DNA of 64,000 nucleotides, from the NCBI GenBank assembly GCA_036346255.1, contig CM070625.1, forward strand, positions 37,824,520 to 37,888,519, written 5' to 3'. This DNA is from Ampelocalamus luodianensis. Taxonomy: Eukaryota; Streptophyta; Magnoliopsida; Poales; Poaceae. A program made the translations under genes and the position numbers. The notes under the pieces were generated by a model that did not search any database, was not told the DNA's origin, and worked only from the letters and a program-made list of their open reading frames with translations. Positions 23,529 through 36,331 of the stretch are shown piece after piece (position 1 is the stretch's first letter; every line of letters begins with the position of its first letter).

Positions 23529-26500
23529 TGTCGGGACCACCTCGGGGTGTACCGAGAAGATCCCCCAAGACCTCTTAGGGAGGTCCGTCAGGACCACCCA
23601 GAGGTTGTGTAGGTCCTCTAAGGACACCCATGGAGGAGGTCTTCCAGGACCTCCCAAGAGATCGCAAGGACCTCCAAGAGGTTGTGGACGCTTGCGCCAC
23701 TGAGTTAGTCCCAGGAATCGAAACTAACTCGCACAAGATAGCATAGGTGTAATCACAAACACAAAGTCCACAAAAGGAGCAGCGAAAAAGAACAACAATT
23801 AAATAAATAAGGGCCTTATGGCCAAGGTTGTTTACAGCAGTTGCCAACCAGGGCTACAAAATCCAAAAACAAGCTTTACAGCAAAACACTTAAAACATGC
23901 GGGCCATCCGACAAACCCAAAGGCTGTCGAGTGGAGGACGTCCCTAGAAGCTCGGGTCATCAAAGAACTCCTCCTCAAAGAGGTCCAGCCAGTCAAGACT
24001 GGATCATCTTCGGCCACTGCTTGCAACAGCAGGACAAAAGTCATGAGTACTTTGAATGTACTCAGTAAGTCACAGGGAATGATTATGCAAATAATATTCA
24101 TGCTTTGGCTTGACAAAGGAGAGTTGTAGGGTTAGTTCGTAGAAAGCAACATTTTATAGAAGAACTAACATAAATAGGTTAAAAGCTCAAGTTAAAACAG
24201 TAAACACAAGTTCAAAGATTTCCAAAGGTGGTTGTGAGCACCAAGTCACTCCTAAAACCACATGTGGGAGGTCCTGGCCGCACCTACGTCCAGGACCACC
24301 CCCACGACCACCCTAGAGCACCAACTCCAGGACGTCTGAGGCACCTACCCCAAGCACCCTGGACCACCCATGAGCCAATCACGACCTCTCTGGAGCCGAC
24401 CAAGGTCTCTTCGAGATAACAGCCATGACCTCCTGTGGGCGTCCAGGACCTCAACATTTTTCAAAAGGCTACCCCTTGCGCAAAATCACCAGGCAACTAT
24501 CCATGACCAAGGACTTGGCTATTCGAATAGATTTTTACACTCTGCAGAGGTGTACAACTTTACCACAATTCACGACCTCTCTAGCAGGGCGGTTCCTGTC
24601 GAAACCTTGCTCATTTCCGAAGATGAGTAGCCTAGAGAGCGTGACAAGACCTTTACAAAGCTTGGAACTGGCTTAGAGGTGCCTGCTAAGGTTTCGCTTC
24701 TAACGGGCCTCGCACCACGTCAGACTCATGCCCCTTTTGCGCCAGCGAATCGCACGCTCAACCACAACAGAACCAAGCCAGCTCTTCACTAATTATTTGG
24801 CCCAGATCACCCCCATAAAGTGGTCTTGTGGTTGCACAAAATTACCCGGATCAATGGATCACAAAGTGAAGTCCTTATCGTCGATCAAGCAAGACCACCA
24901 CAACCCGATGTGACACTAGGGCACCAACCTAGAGCACCCACTACTCACTCCCAACCTTCTTGCACGAGGAAAAACAGTTTTGGGTTCAATCAGTGCCAAA
25001 GACCACCAAGCCTAGGCACACGGTTTTAACAAAGTGGTATCACACCACAAGAGGTACCTGCAGGGCATCTCACCCATGGTACACCAGTGCACCAACCACG
25101 GTTCCAAGATTTTAGTCAAGATTATTAAAGAAAGTAAAACAAGGATTCTCTAACTGGGATTCTAGGCTAGGCTAAGCAATCTCGACCCCAAGTTGGCAAG
25201 ACAAGGAGTGCTAACCGAAACCTACCCAACTAAGGTGGTCCGAGGGAAGATCATAACAACATGATGAGTTCAAGTATCCAAGGAGGAAAAAATAGTATCA
25301 AGTAGGAGAAACTACTGCCCCAAAAACCTTTTTACTAAAGTAGCCATGCAAGATAGAGTAAAACAACGTATATTTGAAATATTAGGCCCAACAATGATCA
25401 AGGTGCGTGACTTGCCTTGTTGAGCAAGGAGAGGCTTCTATGGCGGGCTCAAGCAAGAGAACTTAAAAACCTAAGAACTTAAATAGAAATCAACTCAAAA
25501 CCGGAAGAACAGGAGGTCTGGCCAAAGAGGAGGTCAGGCTCAAGGAAGAGCTCGAGAACAAGCTCGAGAGAGGTCTAGCGAAGGCAAGGGAGTTAGGAAA
25601 TAAGGCCAAAGGTGGTAAGGGAAGGCTCTCCGCTACAAATAGTAAGGGAGGCGGTGGAGCACCGAGGCTCGAGCAATGTGTCAAGGGTAGGTGGGGAAGA
25701 GGTACAAGTATAAGACAAGGCAGGCCATCAAAAGGAGAAAACAAGTACTCGGATGTGACTACATTCAATGTGCTACAAACACATTTAATGTTCAGAGACT
25801 TTCGACTGCAAAAAGTGTAGAAGGGAGACAAGGGGACAGGGTTGGCTCAAACAAAGAGGTTGGTCAAAGCAACAGGAAAAATTCATGACCAAGGGAGGAG
25901 GTCCTGCAAAGGAGGAGGTCTCGCAGAGGCCAAAGGTGGTCTGTTCCACGGGGTGGTCTTTGCAAAGACCAGAGGTCATGACCACATAGGGTGGTCGTGA
26001 TGAAAGAGGGTGGTCTTTGCAAAAGACCGGAGGTCGTAATTGGTGGTCGTGACGAAAGAGGGTGGTCTTTGCAAAAAGACCACGGGAGGTCCAAAGGATA
26101 AAGGGTAGGCGCGGTGAACGAGCCACACGATCTAGATCTAACGGCCCAAGGATGGGGAAACGCGCATAGAATGCGGACTTAAGGGAGGTCTAGGCAAGGA
26201 GGAGTTTCAATGACAAGATCCAAAGAAGGCAAAGATCTAACAGAGGAGATCCAGGGTAGGAGGTCCAGGGCTACGAAACACAAGGATGAAAGGTACAAGG
26301 GGGTCCTGACGGTCAAGATCTACAAAGGGGAGGTCCTGACGGTCAAGATCTACAAATGGGAGGTCAGGCGAGAAGGAGGTCCAAACCCGAGGAGAGGAGG
26401 TTTGAACCTCAAAAGAGGTCCTGACCCTAAAGGAGGCCTGGACAAGGGAGAGGTCTAAAAGGGTAAAACCTAGCCGAGGAGCACTCAAAGCACCAAGAGA

Positions 26501-26704
26501 AAGGAAACTACAGGTCAAAGAACACCAAGGACTCCAACAGCGAACTAAGAGCTAAAAAGACTTTTAATTGAAGTTAAGTTAATTCAAGTTAAACCTCCAG
26601 CTTTTCAAAGGTTCCAGGTTCAGCTTGGGTAGATCAACAAATCGAATGCTTCCTTTTTAGGTTTTGAAATCCGACAAGAACTCTAAGACAAGCGGAACGT
26701 TACA
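23529..26704 (-). repeat. gypsy-3 3' LTR, about 3176 bp
   Basis: On the minus strand it starts TGTAACGTTCCGC directly after the polypurine tract and ends near GGTGGTCCCGACA at 23529. The region 23640-24070 matches the reverse of other gypsy LTR ends (for example 'gagtactttgaatgtactcag'). The U3 part (25930-26460) carries tandem repeats and palindromes. The inner boundary is firm. The outer boundary rests on the TG/CA rule and similarity to the gypsy-4 end TGTCGGGACC. Confidence 0.72.
25952..26361 (-). repeat. tandem repeats and palindromes in the gypsy-3 LTR U3 region
   Basis: GGTCTTTGCAAAGACC (25955-25970) is a perfect 16-bp palindrome. Two more versions follow about 57 and 52 bp later with four and five A residues in the centre (near 26011 and 26063), each in a larger repeat with 'gtggtcgtga(t/c)gaaagagg'. 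A separate 30-bp unit with 'ggtcctgacggtcaagatct' is repeated at 26302-26331 and 26332-26361. Repeats in U3 often act as enhancers in LTR elements; that role is inferred. Confidence 0.7.
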
Positions 26705-27765
26705 AACCTTCACCCCTTAAAGGGAATCTCGACCCCGAGATTCGGGCTAGCTAGAGAATAGGTGCGAGAACTTCTTCTTGATGTCCTCTTCATGCTCCTA
26801 AGGTTCTTTTGCTTTAGTGTGATTGCTCCATTGCACTTTGCAAAGCTTGATGGTCTTGGTCCTGGTCACTCGCTCGAACACGTTCAGGATCTTGAGAGGC
26901 TGCTCTTTGTAGGTGAGGTCTTCTTGGAGGTCTAGAGCTTCTAAGGACATATGCTCCTCAGGTACTCGCAAACACTTCTTCAGCTGAGATACATGGAAGA
27001 CGTTGTGCACTCCTGTTAACTGGGAGGGGAGGTCTAGCTTGTAGGCCACTTCTCCTCGACGTGTCAGGATTGGAAAAGGTCCAATGAATCTTAGTGTAAG
27101 TTTCCCGCTGACTCTGAAACGGTGCATCCCCTTGAGAAGTGACACTTTGAGGTACATTTGATCTCCAGGTACAAAAGCTAGATCTCGACGTCTATTGTCG
27201 GCATAGCTTTTCTGTCGGGTTTGAGCAGCCTTCAACTTCTCTCTTATTGATCTTACCTGGTCTTCGGCTTCTTTTAGGAGGTCTGGTCCAAGGACTTGTC
27301 CTTCACCAGACTCTGTCCAGTACAAAGGGGTTCTACACTTTCTCCCATAAAGAGCTTGAAAGGGTGACATTTGAAGATTTGCTTGATAGCTGTTATTGTA
27401 GGAGAACTCATCATAGGGTAACATTCGATCCTAGCTAGCTTGCTTTTCTAGAGCACAAGCTCTCAATATATCCTTAAGGACCTGGTTAATCCTTTCGGTT
27501 TGGCCATCAGTTTGTGGGTGATAAGTTGTGCTGAAGTTGAGGTCTGTGCCTAGGGCATCATGCAGATTTTGCCAAAACTTGGAGGTGAACTGAGATCCTC
27601 TATCCGACACAATCTTCGTTGGCACCCCATGCAAGCACACAATTTTTGCCATATAAAGCTCTGCCAATTTGTCTCCAGAATAAGTGGTCTTGACAGGTAT
27701 AAAGTGTGCCACCTTTGTCAAACAGTTCACGATCACCCAAATGGAGTCAAAACCAGCTTGAGTCC
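26705..27765 (-). pseudogene. gypsy-3 integrase (second part) and chromodomain, with polypurine tract
   Basis: The polypurine tract is read on the minus strand at about 26721-26705 (CCCTTTAAGGGGTGAAGG). The integrase core has TYSGDKLAELYMAKIV, IVSDRGSQFTSKFW and a TERINQ glutamate (27760-27431). A stop follows, then LPYDEFSYNNSYQ and MSPFQALYGRKCRTPLYW, GPFPILTRRGEVAYKLD, and a chromodomain start VQWSNHTKAKEP that ends early at 26798. At 27765 the sequence is cut by gypsy-4 and resumes at 39260. The two integrase catalytic aspartates and the glutamate are present, but the frame is broken. Confidence 0.85.
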
Positions 27766-30686
27766 TGTCGGGACCCAAAAATGCAATTCTGGACCCTCTG
27801 TGTATTCTGCACTAGTCCAGGATCACGCTAGTGCACACAGTGGTAACATAGGTGAATATCAATCCACACAAACGAAATATAACATAAACGAATAGTTTGA
27901 ATAACAACTTAGAGTTTTGACCTTAAGGTCGGGGTTACAACTTATTAAGCCACGCAGGGCTAACACTAGAGAAATACTGCAGCGGAACGAAATAAACTCT
28001 GGCAAACTCCAATCGACATACCACAGCAACCGATCGGGATCGATGACCTAGCGATCAACCTTCTTCCACGAACTCCTCCTCGAAAGCGAAGACTCCTCCA
28101 TACGTAGGTTTGGGCGCAAGTTTTACAACAAGCGTGAGTACACAACCATGCTATAAATCATACCATGAATGCAATATATAGATGCGGGCTTATTCCAAAG
28201 GAATGGCTTCGTGGTTATTTTGCGAAATGCAACATTGCAATTGAATACAAGTAATAGATTGAAAGCATAATTGAAACAAATAAGCAATAATAACCTTTAT
28301 GATTGTTTCCACAAAGACACAAAGCTAATTAGATTGATCCACACGCCCACATAGCTTATGCCACACACGACTATCCCATACCCAAAGTTTTATGAACACT
28401 ACCCTCATGTGAAATTCGGCGAGTGTCCATGATCATGACGCGCGCTATTCGAATAGATTGTTTAACACTCTGCGAGAGGTTTGTACACTTTACCCACACG
28501 ATACAACTAGTGTAGCTAGCACTAATCGTAACAAAACCGTTCGAAACCGTCTCAACATTGGCGTTCTTAATCACACAATCCCATATCACAAAGCTTAACC
28601 TATCCACGAACCCCAATGTTGAAACTCCGTAACCTACTAAGTTAGGCTGTCACGGACATGTGGTCGTCAAAGATAGCTCAGTTCAATGTCGCACAAAGTT
28701 AAGTCCTTAATTGACCAAGGCAAGACTTCCATGTTCTAACTAAACCACACGATAACTCCCAATCACAAAGCCACCGGTTCACACAGTATCCACCACTTGC
28801 CTCGGTCTAAATCTTTTACCACCCGGTTGGTTTAGTGCAACACATGCCATCACGAGTAATAGCACACAAAGACACACACGTTTTATCACACAGTTCCATA
28901 GTCACTTAGTCAATTTCACAATTTCACTCACATGAGATGATGACTCGTAGCATGGCTAAGCAATTCTAGTCGTTCTAACCCACCATGTTGGCAATATGCT
29001 AATACCAACTAAGTAATTAACCAATCTAGGGCGACAAAATATCAAGATATACAAGTAGGCAAGGCGTACATAACAAGTTGGATTAATAACTAGCCCAAAA
29101 CATTTAAATACATAATTAAAGTAAATGCAATAATTCAACTCAATATAATTTAGGAAAACTGGGATTCAATATGATCAAAGGTATGACTTGCCTTGGAAAA
29201 GGTCTATGTACTGGTCTTGAACTTGGTTGAAGCCTTCTTCGACGAAAACTCGAAATATCGGCGTCTACGCACAAACAAGCGAGAACAAACAAAACAATTA
29301 AATAACAGAGGCAAAACAAACTCCAAAAATTAAATAAAAATCTCAGATAAATAGATCTTGAATTTAGACAAATTTAGAAATTTGAATGGGCTCAATCGGA
29401 GTTGGGATGCAAAAGTTATGGCCTTTGGAAGATTGAAAATACATAAAATCTTGAAAATCGGTATTTCATGAATTTCGAATTATTTTCCTAAAGGAAAATC
29501 GGATTATTGCGCATAGCCGACGTCGTGAGGCGTTGGACGGGGTGGTTGTGGATCGGCGGTGGGTCCCACTGTCGGTGGCTCGGCTCACGGTGGACAAAGT
29601 CCACGAGCCTCGAGCTTTAGGCCGGTGGACCAAGCCACGCGAGCGCGCGTGGTGGCTGACCGAGCACCACGCGGGCGACACGTGGCGCGGCGCCCGACAC
29701 GGCGCCGAGGTGGCACCGGCGTGGGCGACAACGGCAACGGCGGCGTCGGGGCCGTCCGACAACGGCGATCGCGGCCGCCGGCGGTGGGTGGTGCCGGGAG
29801 GTAGAGGTGGGCGCGGATCTCACGGGTGCACTCATCGGTGCCGCGGGGTCCACGGGAGTGACCGGCGGCGTTTGGCGGCGGAGGAGGTGCGGGCTTGTCG
29901 GGATCGAACTCGGCGATCGTTCGGCGAAACCAAGGATACGAGAGGTAGCCCTCGATCTTGCGAACTTCGAAGGAGGCGGCGGCGAGGTTTGGCAGCCGGC
30001 GGCGGCAGCGAAGCTCAACGGAGTTGCGGCGGCCGAGCTCTCTTGGCGATTCGCGGCTAGGGTTATGATCTCGGCGGCGGCGCTGGGAAGGGTGCGGAAG
30101 CCAAGGGGTCCTCTCCTTTTATACACCGCGCCGTGGAGAGTCCGGTGGAAACGGCGAGCGAGCGAGCAAGCGCGTGATAAGGAAAGAGAGTCCGAGTCGA
30201 GGGCGATGAGCAGTGCCCAAGGTGGGTCCGCATGTCGCGACGGAGGCTCGGCGCGGCCGCGTCGCACTGGTAGTGCGGTGACGGGTGGGAGTCGGGGCGC
30301 TTGTGGCGGAAGTGGAGGTGGGGTGCGCTCGGGAGCGAGCCAGAAAGCGGGAAGAAGATGGGCGAGCGGAAGGATTCGGCCACGACTATTCGAGATTTTA
30401 AATAGGTTTTCCAATTTAGAAAATACGAGAAATTCAAATAGGCAATAGAAAATAGCAAATGAACTTCGGAAAAATTCTAGAAAAATCTAGAAAATATATC
30501 GAGCACAAGGAACCCAAATAAAATAGTTTTGGCTAATATTCATGTTGGGATTATTCATATTAAATGTTTTTGTTTGCAAAGTCAATATTAAGCTTTTGAA
30601 TTAAATTCAAATAAATCCAAATGGTGAATTTTTCCCTACTAACTATTTAAAAGATTTTTTTAAAACTCGAAAATTGGGATGTTACA
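27766..30686 (-). repeat. gypsy-4 3' LTR
   Basis: It begins TGTCGGGACC at 27766 and ends GGGATGTTACA at 30686 on the plus strand. The interval 29515-30400 is GC-rich, and its long open frames on both strands are composition effects. A TATA motif lies at about 30116-30124 (minus TATAAAAG). Compared with the other LTR it repeatedly shows CG where that copy has CTG or CAG, for example at 28185, 29555 and 30668. Confidence 0.92.
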
Positions 30687-30703
30687 AACCTCCCCCTTAA
30701 AGG
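30687..30703 (-). other. gypsy-4 polypurine tract
   Basis: The minus strand reads CCTTTAAGGGGGAGGTT immediately before the 3' LTR. The same motif precedes the gypsy-3 LTR. It primes plus-strand DNA synthesis in this type of element. Confidence 0.75.
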
Positions 30704-33700
30704 AATCTCGACCAGAGATTCAAAGGCTAGCTAGAGAAAAGGCTAGGGAACTCGGCTTTGGCTCTTCTTCACGTTCCCACGTTGCTTCTCCTTACAGTGG
30801 TTGCTCCACCAACCTTGCAAAAGCAAGCAGTCTTGCTTCGGTGAGGCGCTCTGCGACATCAAGATCTTGACCGTTGCTCCTTGTAGGTAAGATCCTCTTT
30901 CAAAACAATTGATTCCAACGGGCTTGCTCTTACGGCACACGAAGACACTTCTTCAATCTGCGAGACATGAAAGACATCATGCACTCCTGCTAACGATCGG
31001 TAGCTCAAGCGTAAGCAACTTCCCACGGCGTTCCAAAATCTTGAGCGGACCAACATACCTAGGGCAAGCTTCCTTTGGCATGAAACCTTGACACCTCTCG
31101 GCGGGGTCACTCGAAGATAGACAAAATCTTACGGCTCGGCGAGATCTCGGCGGTTATCGGCATAACTCTTACGCCTTGGCGGGCTATTTTTAGCCTTTCC
31201 CCGATCATAGCAACTTGTTCTTACGCCTCTTGGATGATATCGGGCGAACATCATGCGTTCACTTGTCTCGACCAATTTAACGGGTTGGCGAGCACGGCCA
31301 TACAAAGCTTCAAATGGCGACATTTGCGGGCGCTTGATAAGCGTTGTTATGCGAGAACTCGCATACGGCAAACTTTTATCCCATCGGGTAGCATTCGCTA
31401 GGCGCAAGCTCGGCATATCCTCAATATCGATTGACTCTTTCGATCTGTCCGTCCGTTTGTGGATGATAGCGATCTTGAAATTGGATGGGTACCCAATGCT
31501 TCATGCAAACTTTGCCAAAAACGAGATGTGAACGAGATCCTTGATCGACACTATCTTCTTGGGCACACCATGCAAGCCCGACAATTACGGCCATGTACAA
31601 CTCCATGGCGATCTCCCGAGTCGTGGTTTTGGTAGCGAAAATGTGCGACCTTGGTCAATCGATCAACTATCACCCGGATCGAATCGTAACACGATTGGGT
31701 CTTGGGTAAACCGGTGATGAAATCCATCCCGATTTCCTCCCACTTCCATTCGGAATCTTGGCGGTTGCAGCAAACTGCTTGGTCTCTGGTGTTCGCCTTT
31801 ATTTTCGGACGGTGTCGCACAAGGCAACGAACTCTGCGACTTCTCGCTTCAAATTTGGCCACCAAAATTTGGTCTTAACATCCTGGTACATCTTGGTACT
31901 TCGAGGGTGAATCGAATACTTTGAGTCATGGGCTTCTTTTAAGATTAAGCGTCTTAGACCATCGATATACGGTACCTGAATCGACCTTTAATCAGTATGT
32001 CTTGATCATCCTTGGTGAAATCTTTGAATTTTCATACGCCATTTTGATCTTGATCTCACGGCGACGACGGATCCTTTGGTTGTGCTTCACGAATCGCTTC
32101 TCCAAGGTAGACTGTACTTCCAAATTGGCCACAAATCCCTCGGACACAACTTCTAGCTTTAGCTTCTGAAATTCTTCATAAAGTTCTGGGAAACTTTCCT
32201 TTACTTCCAAAGCATTGCAGTAACTCTTACGGCTTAGAGCGTCTGCAACTACGTTGGCTTTTACGGGATGGTAGTGGATTCCAAGATTGTAATCCTTGAT
32301 CAATTCCAACCATCTTCTCTGTCTCATATTCAGATCTGATTGAGTAAAGATGTACTTTAGACTCTTATGATCGTGTAGACTTCACGGCGATTCTGGAGTG
32401 AGGTAATGGCGCCAAATCTTTAAAGCATGCACTCTGACTAATTCCGGATCATGAGTAGGGTAATTCTCCTCGTGGGGTCTCAATTGTCTTGGCGCATAGC
32501 GGCGGCTCTTCCTTCTTGCATCGGGACACATCCTAATCCTTGTGCGAGGCATCACAATAGATATCGAAATCCTTGCGAATATCGGCAAAATCGCATCAAT
32601 GAGGTCAAGCGCTTCTTTAACTCTTGAAAACTTTCCTCACGGTGGAGTCGGGTGAACTTTTTCTCCTTCTTCAACAATTGCGTAAGAGGCTTAGCAATCG
32701 ATGAGAATCCCTCGATGAAACGGCGGTAATAACCTGCCATCCCCAAGAAACTACGAATGCAGGTTCTGATCTTGGTGGTCGAGTGTATCTGCCTTTACTT
32801 TTCTGGGTCAATTGCTACTCCATCGGCGGTCATAACATGGCCAAGAAATCCACTTCCTTCTTCCAAAAGTCACACTTACTGAACTTGGCATACAGCGATG
32901 CTCCACGAGTTTCTCAAAATTAACCTCGGGTGTTCTGCGTGTTCCTCCTCTGATTTAGAATAAACCAGAATATCGTCAATGAACACCACTACAAACTTGT
33001 CTAGGTATTCCATGAAGACTTTGTTCATCATGTTCATGAAGTAAGCTGGGGCATTTGTTAGCCCAAATGACATGACCAAGAACTCATAATGTCCATACCG
33101 CGTTGAAAGCGGTCTTTGGTATATCCTAGGGTAGATCTTCAATCGATGGTAGCCCGATCGCAAGTCGATCTTTGAGAACACTCGGCTCCCTTCATGCGGT
33201 CGAGCAGATCATCTATTCCGGCGGTGGATACTTATTCTTGATAGTGACCTCGTTGAGAGAGCGGTGATCGATACACATCCTCATGCTTAGTCTTTCTTCT
33301 TGGCGAACAAGGCGGTGCTTCCACGGTGGCGAACTTGGTCTTACGAAACCTTCTCGAGAAGTTCTTCAATCGCTTCTTCATTTCCGCTTAACTCGTCGGT
33401 GGCATTCGATAAGGTCGCTTAGAAATTGGCGCCGCCCGGCACTAGATCAATGGCGCACTCGATGTCACGATCTGGTGGCATTCCGGGTAACTCTTCTGGA
33501 AACACATCTGGGTATTCTCGGCTATTGGTACACTCTCCATTGCAATGGTCTTCGGACTGTTTACTAGCAAGTGTCCTTCACGAACTGATGTGGCTAGAAA
33601 CTCCACTTTCCTTCCATCAGTACTCTCAACCGTTCGCTCTTGGCCACAATCGGCCTGACTTTGTGCTTGGATAACCAATCCATGCCAAGAATGACATCTA

Positions 33701-34010
33701 GGGTCTGGGTATCTAGGACAATTAGGTTGGCTAGAAACTCAACTCCAGCTATGAGTAACTTAGCTCCTAAACAACCCACTCTAGAGCTTAGCTCTGCTCC
33801 GGGCGATTGAACTAATAAAGTATGCTTAAGTTGTATAGCCTCCAACTTATTCTTAGTTGCAAAAACTCCAGACACAAAAGAATGCGAAGCTCCAGAATCA
33901 AACAAAACTGATGCGGGTACTGAATTAACCAGGAACTTACCCAGTACGACGTCTGGTGCTTCCTGTGCTCCTTCCAGGGTGACGTGGTTGACACGGCCTC
34001 GGACCACGGA
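30704..34010 (-). pseudogene. gypsy-4 pol, fragmented
   Basis: The protease (about 33970-33600) keeps VLFDSGASHSFVSG with the normal DSG loop. RT (33181-32876) has FSKIDLRSGYHR, EFLVMSFGLTNAPAYFMNMM and VVFIDDILVYSKSEEEH. RNase H is broken at 32746-32030 and includes GIHYHPVKANVVADALSRK. The integrase start MDFITGLPKTQ and VDRLTKVAHF are at 31790-31620, and MSPFEALYGRARQ at about 31330. The reading is cut by small indels roughly every 100-300 bases, far more than in the older gypsy-1 and gypsy-3, although single domains still look well conserved. Either it decayed oddly or the sequence is inaccurate here. Confidence 0.85.
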
Positions 34011-35156
34011 CTGCGTTCCTCCTCTGGTGGTTGGGGCTTGAAAGTTCCACATTGGTGACCGGTCTTGGGGTCTTAGTCGGCGTAGCTCAAGGTTGAAAGC
34101 ATCTGGGCGATCGTTCCCCTCTGTGGACACCGATTTGCATAGTGGCACGGTGGCGGCAAGTATAGCACACCTTGGCTCTTGCGACTTGTTGACCGTTGGA
34201 TTCGCGTTGATCGGTCTTTGAAGTGCAGTGTTCGAGCAGCGGGCGAGTGCCGAGGTTGGTGCAGTGTCTGGCGGAGTTACGTGGAAAACCGGTTGAAGCT
34301 GCGGTGTACTTGTCCTTGCTCTCGTTGGAATTGCCGGCCTCCTGCTTTGGATCATCCTGCGTTGCGATTGTCTTCGGTTCCTTGCGCTTATCCTCCATGA
34401 CCAAAGCTTTATTGATCAATTCTTGAAAGTCGGGGAAGGTATGTGCAAGGAGGTTGACTGAAGTCCGTGTTCGGTCCCTTCAGAAACGACTCTGCGAGCC
34501 TTGTGCATTGCAACATCTTCGCTGCGACATAGCGAGCAAGTTGTGAGAACTTGTTGAGATAGTCGGACACCGACAAGCTTCCTTGCTTTAGGGCACGAAA
34601 TTCATCTTTCTTTAGTTCAATAATTCCTTCAGTGCGTGGTGCTGGCGGAATCTTGTGAGAATTCCTCCCAAGTGATATTCGTGGTGCCTCATGAGCGCGC
34701 GAAGTTCTCCACCATTCGCCGCAATGCCCTCCAACGGTGGGAGGCATAGAGAACTTTTCATGATCGCTGCATTGAGTGATCGACAACTTCCTTTCAATCA
34801 CCCGGCCAATCGTCGACTTCCACAGGTGAGACATGTCGAGAAAATGTTGGTGGGCGAGTCCTCATGAATTCGCAAGTTTGGATGGTCCATGGTGACCATG
34901 AGCACCGGGCTCGTCTTTGGTGATTGTTGTTGTTATTGTTCGGTTGTGCATGGCTTGCATCCGAGTCATCATGGTATTCATCACCAGATGCGGCTGCCAT
35001 GAAGCTCAAAGTTTTGCAAGTCAATTGGGGGTGCTTGTGGCGAATCGCTCTCATGTTGTAGTTGCTCATTGCTTCTTTGGTCTTTGTACCAACCACTTGC
35101 AAGCTGTTTGGCGAGTTGTAACCATCCGCGAGCTTCGGGGTTAGATAAGGTAGCAA
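34011..35156 (-). pseudogene. gypsy-4 gag, fragmented
   Basis: Minus-strand pieces include CEFMRTRPPTFSR (about 34870), KLSITQCSDHEKF (about 34770), ELKKDEFRALKQGSLSVSDY (about 34600) and LNKFSQLARYVAAKM, all typical of plant gypsy capsid. A proline- and asparagine-rich N-terminal stretch lies at 34794-35156 (HAQPNNNNNNHQ). The knuckle region near 34120 cannot be read in one frame. The pieces are in at least three frames. Confidence 0.75.
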
Positions 35157-36221
35157 GCATGGGGTGAGTTAAGAACTAGCGGGATTGGTTTAACCCAACA
35201 ACAATCGAGAGAACCAAAAGCAACTTTATTACTTAAGAACTTAGTATGGCTTGCAATGATGCCTAGGGCCTTTGCGGCTCATACTAACACTCAAAGAAAA
35301 TAGCGAACCTAAGCACACAATCTAACGCCTAAAGGGCGACACAACTAGGCTTAGGCGACGGCAACACACTAAGCCTCAGCTGCGAACCTAGGCCTTAGCG
35401 AACTCGGCCGGAGGTAACCTCCACAACCACGGCTGCGCTCCTGCCGTTGTAGACCTTGAGCTGTCTTGGCATCTTATGGCGCCGATCACGGTGCCGGGCG
35501 GTGCAACAGAACAGCGGCGTCGATGGCGCTGACAGCTCTTCAGTTACCGCTCCACCTCCTCTGGATCTTCCTCAGATTCTTCATGTTCTTCTAGATCTTC
35601 TTCCTCTTCTTGGTACGCACGGTGGTGGCGTCGATATCTCTTCGGGATGGCGATCTTCTCTTGACAGTGCGGGCTCTTGTAGGCACCGTCTAGATCAGCG
35701 CCATCATCTCCATGGATTCCTCTTGGCGACGACGTGCGAGCGAGGTGTACCAGCGTGGCATCTTCTTCTCCCTCGTGGATGGATAGTGTGCGAGTAGCTC
35801 CACGGTTTGCTGCTGGGGTGGTAGCGGAAGACGGTTCCTTGCAACTCGCGCATGTAGATGTGGCGAGATCGAAGCATGGCCAGCGCGATGATTCTGTATT
35901 CCTTCACTCCAAGTGATCCTCCGACGGAGATGTTCAGGCGGTGGCTTGCCTTGGTGTTCATCTGGCGTAGATCGTCAGCGACGGTCGTACCCGCTTATGT
36001 CCATCCACCATCCGATTGTTTCCTCGGTACAACGGACGATCAAAACCTCCAAGTACTGCAGGAGCTTCCAAAGTCGGTGGCGTAACCTCCACAACGCTCA
36101 CCATAGGTGCAGGCGAGGCATCGACCACAAGGCAGAGAGGGTAAGAACAACTTAAAAGCAGCGGAGAGGGGAAACTCTTAGCAATAGATGAGTCTAGAGA
36201 GACATGAGAGGAGTTAAGCAA
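35157..36221 (-). pseudogene. extra reading frame between leader and gag of gypsy-4, function unknown
   Basis: Gypsy-1 has no room for this segment between primer site and gag. Minus-strand pieces at 36221-35958 and 35961-35704 include TPPTLEAPAVLGGFDRP and then LNISVGGSLGVKEYRIIALA, RSRHIYMRELQGTVFRYHPS and SSKPWSYSHTIH. A strongly acidic stretch rich in DLEEHEESEEDPEE lies near 35620-35560. The frames are broken by small indels as in the rest of the element. I do not recognise a domain. The conserved-looking middle part suggests a real extra protein of this family, or a captured host sequence. Confidence 0.5.
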
Positions 36222-36316
36222 TAGGTTACTCTTGCAAGTTAGTTTTCTTTTAGAAAATAGTTTGGACTCTCTAAAACGGCCGATCTAACTAAGGTCAAGA
36301 CCTACGGTCAAGTATG

Positions 36317-36327
36317 GCTCGATACCA
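36317..36327 (-). other. gypsy-4 primer binding site, one base missing
   Basis: The minus strand reads TGGTATCGAGC where the other elements in the window have TGGTATCAGAGC. The change is CAG to CG. The site would pair with initiator tRNA-Met apart from this base. Confidence 0.8.
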
Positions 36328-36331
36328 CCTC

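Noticed and set aside
29466..30458. Open frames of up to 265 residues on both strands
   Set aside because: They lie in the GC-rich part of the gypsy-4 3' LTR and have counterparts in other frames in the second LTR (38029-39149). They are composition artefacts.
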